Below are positions 50,029 through 55,874 of a stretch of DNA of 55,874 bases, piece by piece (the stretch's first letter is position 1; each line of letters starts with the position of its first letter). The position numbers and the translations under genes were made by a program. Under the pieces are notes generated by a model that saw only the letters and a list, made by a program, of their open reading frames with translations, was not told the origin of the DNA and made no database searches. Origin of the DNA: UBA2334 sp964396895 (GTDB lineage: Bacteria > Pseudomonadota > Gammaproteobacteria > Burkholderiales > Burkholderiaceae_C); contig CAYNGJ010000024.1 in assembly GCA_964396895.1 (NCBI GenBank), forward strand, positions 1-55,874. The letters are read 5' to 3'.

Positions 50029-51399
50029 ATGTCCCCTCAACACGAACCCCCTGTTGCCCCCGGCGAGTCAGCCAGCCTGGCCGAATGGCTGGCCCATTGC
50101 GAGCGCATTCACCCCACCACCATCGACATGGGCCTGGACCGCGTGCGCCAGGTGGCCAACCGACTGGGGCTGGGGCCCGGGCTGCCCATGCCCGTGGTGA
50201 CGGTGGCGGGCACCAATGGCAAAGGCTCCACCTGCGCCATGCTGGAGGCCATTTACCACGCTGCGGGCTACCGCACGGGGGTCTACACCTCACCCCACCT
50301 GGTGCGCTTCGAGGAGCGCTGCCGGTTGTCGGGTGAATCGGTCGATGCTTCTGACTTAGTAGCTTCATTCTCAATGGTGGAGAGCGCCAGGTGCCAAAAT
50401 GATGAAATAAATCAAGCAGCCATCAGCCTGAGCTACTTTGAGTTCACCACCCTGGCCATCGTGTTGACCCTGGTCAGGGCCGCGCCGGAGGTGTTGGTGC
50501 TGGAAGTGGGTCTGGGCGGGCGGCTGGATGCCGTCAACCTGTTTGACGCCGACTGCGCCGTCATCACCAGCATCGACATCGACCATGTGGCCTACCTCGG
50601 GCCTGACCGCGAGTCCATCGGCCGGGAGAAGGCCGGCATCATGCGCGCTGGTCGTCCGGTGGTGGTGAGCGACCCCATGCTGCCGCAGAGCGTGGTCGAT
50701 GCGGCCCAGGCCGTGGGCGCCGACCTGTGGCGGGTGGGGCACGACTTCAGCTTTGCCGGTGACAAGCAGCAATGGGGCTGGGCCAGCCTGCCCGCCAGGG
50801 GGGGGCGGCGCTACGCTGGGTTGGCCTACCCCGCGCTGCGGGGAGCCAACCAGTTGTTGAATGCATCGGGCGTGCTGGCGGTGCTGGAGGCCATGCGGCC
50901 CCGCCTGCCCGTGACGGCGCAGGCCATTCGCACCGGCTTGTCGCTGGTGGATTGGCCGGGCCGTTTCCAGATCGTCCCTGGCCAGCCCACGCTGGTGCTG
51001 GACGTGGCGCACAACCCCCATTCGGTGGCGGCACTGGCGGTCAACCTCGACGCCATGGGCTACTACCCCACCACCCATGTGGTGCTGGGGGCCATGGCCG
51101 ACAAAGACCTGGCGCCCATGCTGGCCCGGGTGGCGCCGCTGGTGGACCGCTGGTATTTCACCGATTTGCCCACCGCGCGGGCCGCCGCAGCGGCCGACCT
51201 GCAAGCCCATTGGTCTGCTTTGTCGGGCCGCAAGGGTGAGGTGGCCGGCGTGTACGCCAACCCGCTGGCGGCGCTGGCGGCGGCGGTCGCCTCGGCAGAC
51301 CCCGCTGATAGAATCGTCGTCTTCGGTTCCTTCCATACCGTCGGTGGTGTTTTGATCAACGGTACACCGCGCTTGGCCGCAAAACACTTGCTGCCTTGA
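50029..51399 (+). CDS. folC: Folylpolyglutamate synthase/dihydrofolate synthase, with in-frame repeat
   Basis: 456 residues. Mur-ligase fold: P-loop GTNGKGSTCAM, YTSPHLVRFEERCRL, EVGLGGRLDAVN, DIDHVAYLGPDRESIGREKA and the C-terminal DVAHNPHSVAAL. Adds glutamates to folates. Between RLSGESVDASD and SYFEFTTLA an AT-rich block (core 50359-50388, repeat copy 8) encodes VASFSMVESARCQNDEINQA; this stretch is usually shorter or different, and the frame is kept. Confidence 0.95.
   Translation: MSPQHEPPVAPGESASLAEWLAHCERIHPTTIDMGLDRVRQVANRLGLGPGLPMPVVTVAGTNGKGSTCAMLEAIYHAAGYRTGVYTSPHLVRFEERCRLSGESVDASDLVASFSMVESARCQNDEINQAAISLSYFEFTTLAIVLTLVRAAPEVLVLEVGLGGRLDAVNLFDADCAVITSIDIDHVAYLGPDRESIGREKAGIMRAGRPVVVSDPMLPQSVVDAAQAVGADLWRVGHDFSFAGDKQQWGWASLPARGGRRYAGLAYPALRGANQLLNASGVLAVLEAMRPRLPVTAQAIRTGLSLVDWPGRFQIVPGQPTLVLDVAHNPHSVAALAVNLDAMGYYPTTHVVLGAMADKDLAPMLARVAPLVDRWYFTDLPTARAAAAADLQAHWSALSGRKGEVAGVYANPLAALAAAVASADPADRIVVFGSFHTVGGVLINGTPRLAAKHLLP
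50359..50388 (+). repeat. GTAGCT-N18-AGCGCC element, copy 8 (inside folC)
   Basis: GTAGCT 50359-50364 and AGCGCC 50383-50388, 18 bases apart; in frame as V-A-S-F-S-M-V-E-S-A. AT-rich block about 50345-50415 inside a GC-rich gene. Confidence 0.65.
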
Positions 51400-51411
51400 T
51401 TCAGCGCCACG

Positions 51412-51427
51412 CGGCCCCCGGGGGCCG
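51412..51427. repeat. Perfect 16-bp GC palindrome
   Basis: CGGCCCCCGGGGGCCG, a self-complementary stretch just after folC without loop or T tract. It may be a cruciform-prone site; no function is seen. Confidence 0.5.
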
Positions 51428-51459
51428 TTGGGCTGCCCCACCTCCCTGACTCACTGCGC

Positions 51460-52275
51460 ATGTTCAAGTCCCGTCAAGCCTCGGCACCTGTGTCTCCCGT
51501 CAGCCCACCCAGCATCGAGTGGGTCCGCACGCGCGCCAAACACCGCCTGATGGGGGTCAGCGTGCTGGTACTGGCCGGTGTGCTGCTGTTTCCCATGCTG
51601 TTTGACACGCAGCCACGCCCCATTCCGGTCGATATTCCCATTGAAATCCCATCTCGTCAGTCGCCCCCCCCGCTGAAAACCGAGTCAACGGTGGCCGCTG
51701 CGCCTGGTTCGGTGGTGAACGAGGCCACGCCGCAGATGGCCCAAGGCCCTGCGCCACATAAGGGGACTGTTGCTGAGGAAGAGGTCATGCTTCCCAAGGC
51801 GGTAGCGACAGAGGCGAACAAGCCTGTGCCGGTGGCCCCGCCTGCGGCTTCCCCGATACCACCCAAAGCGGTGGCCGCAACCGAAGAAAACGCCGCCAAA
51901 GCGGTTGAACCCAAGGCGGCCATTGCCCCTGCGCCCAAGTCGGCCCCCTCAAACTCCAGTGCCACGGTAGCTGCTGCGGAGGCCGCGCGTGCCAGGGCGC
52001 TGCTGGAGGGCAAGCCCGTCGCCAAAGCCGCGCCAGTGGCCACCGAAGGACGTTTCATCGTGCAGGTGGGGGCTTTTGCTGAAACTGGCCGGGCACAGCA
52101 GGTGCGCCAGCAACTGGAGCGCGCAGGTCTCAAAACCTATACCCACGTGGCCGACACCCCCGAGGGCAAGCGCATTCGCGTTCGCCTGGGGCCTTTTTCC
52201 ACGCGGGCGGACGCCGAAAAGGCGGCCGCCAAGGCCAAGGCGACCGGACTGCCCGCCGCCATCCTGACGCTGTGA
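51460..52275 (+). CDS. SPOR-domain membrane protein
   Basis: 271 residues. One inner-membrane helix (HRLMGVSVLVLAGVLLFPML), a long Pro/Ala-rich periplasmic linker, and a C-terminal SPOR domain (GRFIVQVGAFAETGRAQQVR to IRVRLGPFSTRADAEKAA) that binds denuded glycan at the division septum. DedD-like, in the conserved folC-dedD-cvpA-purF order. Confidence 0.93.
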   Translation: MFKSRQASAPVSPVSPPSIEWVRTRAKHRLMGVSVLVLAGVLLFPMLFDTQPRPIPVDIPIEIPSRQSPPPLKTESTVAAAPGSVVNEATPQMAQGPAPHKGTVAEEEVMLPKAVATEANKPVPVAPPAASPIPPKAVAATEENAAKAVEPKAAIAPAPKSAPSNSSATVAAAEAARARALLEGKPVAKAAPVATEGRFIVQVGAFAETGRAQQVRQQLERAGLKTYTHVADTPEGKRIRVRLGPFSTRADAEKAAAKAKATGLPAAILTL

Positions 52276-52354
52276 GTCACCCCATCATGGTCGCGATGTG
52301 TCCCTCGCCGGGGGTGGGCATACGGGCGTATGGCCTACCCCAGGCAGGTGCCGC

Positions 52355-52846
52355 ATGGAGCTGAATGCCGTGGACATGGCCTTGGCGTTGGGTGCGTGCC
52401 TGTCGCTCGCCGTGGGCGCGTGGCGGGGCTTTCTTTACGAGGTGTTTTCGCTGGCGGGTTGGGTGGCGGCATTTTTCGCGGCCCGCTGGCTGGCCGCCGA
52501 TGTGGCCACCCAATTGCCCATGGGCACCGCCTCTGAGGGGCTGCGCTTGGGCGTGGCCTTTGTGGTGGTGTTCGTGGTGGCCGCGTTCATCGCTGGCCTG
52601 CTGTCCTGGCTGATCCGCAAGCTCGCGGTCAAGGTGGGTCTGCGCCCGGTGGACAGGGTACTGGGGGCATTTTTTGGCGCGGTGCGCGCCGCCGTGTTGT
52701 TGGTGGTGCTGGCGTTCGGTGTGACGCTCACACCCTTGGCCAAACACGATGCCTGGGTTCAATCCTCGGGTGCGCAATTTTTCGTTGGTGTGGCTCAGCA
52801 AGGCAAATCCATGTTGCCTGAAGAACTTTTGAAGGTTTTACCCTAA
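52355..52846 (+). CDS. cvpA: CvpA family membrane protein
   Basis: 163 residues, four predicted membrane segments. Begins MELNAVDMALALGACLSLAV; GAWRGFLYEVFSLAGW and RPVDRVLGAFFGAVRA are family blocks. CvpA is needed for colicin V production and envelope tolerance in E. coli. The start ATG at 52355 has AGG upstream. Its TAA overlaps the purF ATG by one base. Confidence 0.94.
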   Translation: MELNAVDMALALGACLSLAVGAWRGFLYEVFSLAGWVAAFFAARWLAADVATQLPMGTASEGLRLGVAFVVVFVVAAFIAGLLSWLIRKLAVKVGLRPVDRVLGAFFGAVRAAVLLVVLAFGVTLTPLAKHDAWVQSSGAQFFVGVAQQGKSMLPEELLKVLP

Positions 52847-54348
52847 TGTGCGGAATTGTCGGCGTGGTCAGCAACGCCCCTGTGAATCAGCTGATATACG
52901 ACGCTTTGCTGCTCCTGCAGCACCGTGGGCAGGATGCCGCAGGCATTGCCACCCAGGACGGGCGAAAGTTCTACATGCACAAGGCCAAGGGCATGGTGCG
53001 CGATGTCTTTCGCACCCGCAACATGCGTGCCCTGCCGGGCAATGTGGGTCTGGGCCAAGTGCGTTACCCCACGGCGGGCAACGCGCACAGTGAGGAAGAG
53101 GCACAGCCTTTTTACGTGAACGCGCCATTTGGCCTGGTCATGTCCCACAACGGTAACCTGACCAACGCGGCTGCACTCAAGGCCGAGCTGTTCAGCTCAG
53201 ACCACCGGCACATCAACACCGACAGCGACTCAGAGGTGCTGCTCAACGTGTTGGCCCACGAACTCGAGCGCACAACGCGCGGGCTGGCGCTGACGCCCGC
53301 TGACGTGTTCGCCGCTGTTCGGGGTGTGCACAAACGGGTCAAAGGCTCCTACGCGGTGGTGGCTTTGATTGCGGGACACGGTTTGCTGGCTTTCCGCGAC
53401 CCGTTCGGCATCCGTCCCCTGTGTCTGGGCCATGGCGATGGTCATGTGGCCGTGGCCAGCGAGTCGGTGGCGTTGGAAGGCGTAGGCATGGCGTTTGACC
53501 GGGACGTGTTGCCCGGCGAGGCCGTGTTCGTTGACCTCAACGGCCAAGTCCATTCGCAGATGTGCTGCGACACCACCGCCCACTTCCCCTGTATTTTCGA
53601 GTACGTGTACTTGGCTCGCCCCGATTCGGTGATGGATGGCATTTCGGTGTACCAGGCCCGTTTGAACATGGGTGAAACGCTGGCCAAGCGGGTGGTGTCC
53701 ACCGTTCCTCCCGACCAGATCCACGTGGTCATTCCCATCCCCGAGTCCTCACGCCCGAGTGCCATGCAGCTGGCTCAGCTGCTGGGGTTGCCCTACCGCG
53801 AAGGTTTTGTGAAAAACCGCTACGTCGGGCGCACCTTCATCATGCCTGGCCAGGGCGTTCGCAAAAAGTCCGTGCGGCAAAAGCTCAACGTCATTGCCAG
53901 CGAGTTCCGTGGCCGCAACGTGCTGCTGGTGGACGACTCCATTGTGCGTGGCACCACCAGCAAGGAAATTGTGCAAATGGCCCGCGATGCGGGTGCAGCC
54001 AAGGTGTTCATGGCCAGTGCGGCCCCGCCGGTGCGCTATCCCAACGTGTATGGCATCGACATGCCCACCCCTGGTGAGCTGGTCGCGCACGGTCGCACCG
54101 TGGATGAAATTCGCCAAATCATAGGGTGTGATGCCCTGATCTACCAAGACGTGGATGCGATGAAGAAAGTGGTTCATGCCCTGAACCCCGCGTTGGCTGG
54201 CTTCGATGCCTCCTGCTTTGACGGTGTGTATTGCACCGGGGACATCACGCAGGTCGACATCGAAAGGATGAACGGGCAACGCACCGACTCCGCCGAACCC
54301 CAGGAAGACACGTCACGCCTGGCACTGCCCAATGCCCAAGAGTCCTGA
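52846..54348 (+). CDS. purF: Amidophosphoribosyltransferase
   Basis: 500 residues. First step of purine synthesis. The N-terminal Cys2 (MCGIVGVVS) is the glutaminase nucleophile, so no propeptide is removed. The PRPP loop VLLVDDSIVRGTTS is intact. Coupled to cvpA by an overlapping TAATG. Confidence 0.98.
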   Translation: MCGIVGVVSNAPVNQLIYDALLLLQHRGQDAAGIATQDGRKFYMHKAKGMVRDVFRTRNMRALPGNVGLGQVRYPTAGNAHSEEEAQPFYVNAPFGLVMSHNGNLTNAAALKAELFSSDHRHINTDSDSEVLLNVLAHELERTTRGLALTPADVFAAVRGVHKRVKGSYAVVALIAGHGLLAFRDPFGIRPLCLGHGDGHVAVASESVALEGVGMAFDRDVLPGEAVFVDLNGQVHSQMCCDTTAHFPCIFEYVYLARPDSVMDGISVYQARLNMGETLAKRVVSTVPPDQIHVVIPIPESSRPSAMQLAQLLGLPYREGFVKNRYVGRTFIMPGQGVRKKSVRQKLNVIASEFRGRNVLLVDDSIVRGTTSKEIVQMARDAGAAKVFMASAAPPVRYPNVYGIDMPTPGELVAHGRTVDEIRQIIGCDALIYQDVDAMKKVVHALNPALAGFDASCFDGVYCTGDITQVDIERMNGQRTDSAEPQEDTSRLALPNAQES

Positions 54349-54369
54349 AGCTTCGCCCGATACCCGCCA

Positions 54370-55758
54370 ATGACCGCCAAGACCCGCACCCGTTTCGCCC
54401 CGTCGCCCACCGGCTTCATTCACCTGGGCAACATCCGTTCCGCGCTGTACCCTTGGGCCTTCGCCCGCTCCACGGGGGGAGATTTCATCCTGCGCATCGA
54501 AGACACGGACCTGGAGCGCTCCAGTCAGGCCGCAGTGGACGTGATACTTGAAGGCATGGCCTGGTTGGGCTTGGGCCACGATGAAGGCCCTTTCTACCAG
54601 ATGCAACGCATGGACCGCTACAAAGCCGTGCTGGCCGACATGCAGGCGCAAGGGCTGGTCTATCCCTGCTACATGTCCGTGGTCGAGCTGGATGCCTTGC
54701 GGGAAAAACAAATGGCTGCCAAGGAAAAACCCCGCTACGACGGCACCTGGCGGCCAGAGCCCGGCAAGGTGTTGCCCTCCGTGCCAGCGGGTGTTCGGCC
54801 GGTGCTTCGCTTCAAAAATCCCCTGGAGGGTGTGGTGACGTGGGAAGACAAGGTGAAAGGCCGAATCGACATCCGCAACGCCGAACTCGATGACCTGGTC
54901 ATCGCCAGGCCCGATGGCACCCCCACGTACAACTTCTGCGTGGTGGTGGACGACATCGACATGGCCATCACCCACGTCATTCGGGGCGATGACCATGTGA
55001 ACAACACCCCGCGGCAAATCAACATCTTCCGTGCGCTGGGCAAGGAGCCGCCCGTGTACGCCCACTTGCCCACCGTCCTGAACGAGCAGGGCGAGAAAAT
55101 GAGCAAGCGCAACGGTGCCAAGCCAGTCACGCAATACCGCGACGAGGGCTACTTGCCAGAGGCCATGGTCAACTACTTGGCCCGCCTGGGGTGGAGTCAC
55201 GGGGACGACGAAATTTTTACCCGCGAACAGTTCCTGTCCTGGTTCAATCTCGACCATTTGGGCAAAAGTGCGGCGCAGTTCGACGAGGCCAAGCTGCGCT
55301 GGGTGAACGCCCAACACCTCAAGGCCATGACCGACGTTGCCTTGGCCGATCTGGTGGCTCCCTTGCTTCGCGCCAGTGGTGTGGCGCCCGATGACCGCCT
55401 GCAGGGCATTTGCTCGCTGTTCAAAGACCGCTGCGCAACCCTGGTCGAGTTGGCTGGTTGGTCCCAGGCGTTTTACGGCCCTGTCCAGCGCGATGCGCAG
55501 GAGTTGGAGAAGCACCTCACCGACGCCGTCAAGCCTGCCATTGCCGATTTGGCGACGGAGTTGGCTGCTTGTGCTTGGACGCGTGCCGACATCGCTGCCG
55601 CCATGAAAAAGGTGTTGGTCACACACGGCCTGAAAATGCCGCAACTGGCCATGCCCGTGCGCGTGTTGGTCATGGGAACGTCCCAAACCCCGGCCATCGA
55701 TGCGGTGCTGGAATTGCAGGGGCAAGAAAAAGTTTTAACGAACTTGCGGAGTTGCTAA
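54370..55758 (+). CDS. gltX: Glutamyl-tRNA synthetase
   Basis: 462 residues. Class I motifs: RFAPSPTGFIHLGNIRSALY (HIGH variant HLGN) and KMSKRNGAK. Charges tRNA-Glu. Starts 21 bp after the purF stop. The promoter for the following tRNA begins inside its last codons. Confidence 0.97.
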   Translation: MTAKTRTRFAPSPTGFIHLGNIRSALYPWAFARSTGGDFILRIEDTDLERSSQAAVDVILEGMAWLGLGHDEGPFYQMQRMDRYKAVLADMQAQGLVYPCYMSVVELDALREKQMAAKEKPRYDGTWRPEPGKVLPSVPAGVRPVLRFKNPLEGVVTWEDKVKGRIDIRNAELDDLVIARPDGTPTYNFCVVVDDIDMAITHVIRGDDHVNNTPRQINIFRALGKEPPVYAHLPTVLNEQGEKMSKRNGAKPVTQYRDEGYLPEAMVNYLARLGWSHGDDEIFTREQFLSWFNLDHLGKSAAQFDEAKLRWVNAQHLKAMTDVALADLVAPLLRASGVAPDDRLQGICSLFKDRCATLVELAGWSQAFYGPVQRDAQELEKHLTDAVKPAIADLATELAACAWTRADIAAAMKKVLVTHGLKMPQLAMPVRVLVMGTSQTPAIDAVLELQGQEKVLTNLRSC

Positions 55759-55773
55759 AAACTACTCTATAAT
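55744..55773 (+). promoter_or_regulatory. Promoter for tRNA-Ala
   Basis: TTGCGG (55744-55749), 18-base spacer, TATAAT (55768-55773), a near-consensus vegetative promoter whose -35 lies inside the gltX end. The tRNA starts 48 bp further on. Confidence 0.75.
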
Positions 55774-55821
55774 TCGAGGCTTACCAGATAGCAAGTAATT
55801 GCTACAGATTGTAGACCTGTT

Positions 55822-55874
<53 letters not shown>

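Noticed and set aside
52319..52332. CATACG-GG-CGTATG inverted repeat upstream of cvpA as a third urt operator
   Set aside because: The half-sites and spacer differ from GTACGCC-N4-GGCGTA and the gene is unrelated.

Overview
The window is ordinary chromosomal DNA of a GC-rich betaproteobacterium. The protein families, the codon use and the gene order (purF-gltX-tRNA, folC-SPOR-cvpA-purF, murB near yajQ and argG, UrtABCDE) suggest Burkholderiales, most likely family Comamonadaceae; the genus cannot be fixed from sequence alone. I see no phage, insertion sequence, CRISPR array or plasmid gene.

Layout. 1-3765 (minus): the start of a hemerythrin/multi-PAS sensor protein, preceded in its transcription direction by a chemotaxis receptor with a C-terminal CheR-docking pentapeptide. 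4037-13197: urea uptake. urtA stands alone and is separated from urtBCDE by a lipoprotein hydrolase, a methyltransferase and a LysR regulator. An 18-bp inverted repeat is shared between the urtA and urtB upstream regions. 13428-19547: an oxygen-binding di-iron (ODP-type) protein translationally coupled to a GGDEF/EAL protein, meeting tail to tail a second, membrane-bound PhnD-PAS-GGDEF-EAL protein. 19733-23831 (minus): an ABC transporter of the NMT1/THI5-SsuABC type, a zinc nucleobase-type deaminase and the urease chaperone UreD in one tight operon; no urease subunit gene lies in the window. 24150-33077: central metabolism (maeB, monomeric isocitrate dehydrogenase, fbp) with a transporter, a ferredoxin, a LysE exporter, the tRNA modifier TapT and tRNA-Thr(CGU). 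33114-43765: pepN, prfB with its programmed frameshift, an acyl-CoA synthetase, an OmpA-like lipoprotein, an aldo/keto reductase, ybaK, plsY and a RidA protein. 43762-55874: a degenerate HD-GYP protein and YajQ, murB, argG, ppnP, an ArsC-family protein, folC, a SPOR protein, cvpA, purF, gltX and the start of tRNA-Ala(GGC).

The strongest unexplained signal is a small AT-rich repeat found nine times. Its core is [A/G]TAGCT, 18 bases, then AGCG[C/A][T/C]; the spacing is exactly 18 in eight copies and 17 in one. Four copies lie between genes. Five lie inside protein genes (urtB, pepN, twice in an acyl-CoA synthetase, folC), always on the coding strand and always in the same reading frame, adding or replacing a peptide of the form [I/V]-A-x6-S-A. 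This resembles in concept the Rickettsia palindromic elements that insert in frame into genes. I know of no description of this family, but I could not search.

Themes that join genes: urea and N-heterocycle nitrogen acquisition (urt, transporter-deaminase-UreD), and oxygen or redox input into c-di-GMP signalling (hemerythrin-PAS protein, ODP-GGDEF/EAL pair, PhnD-GGDEF/EAL, degenerate HD-GYP, YajQ).
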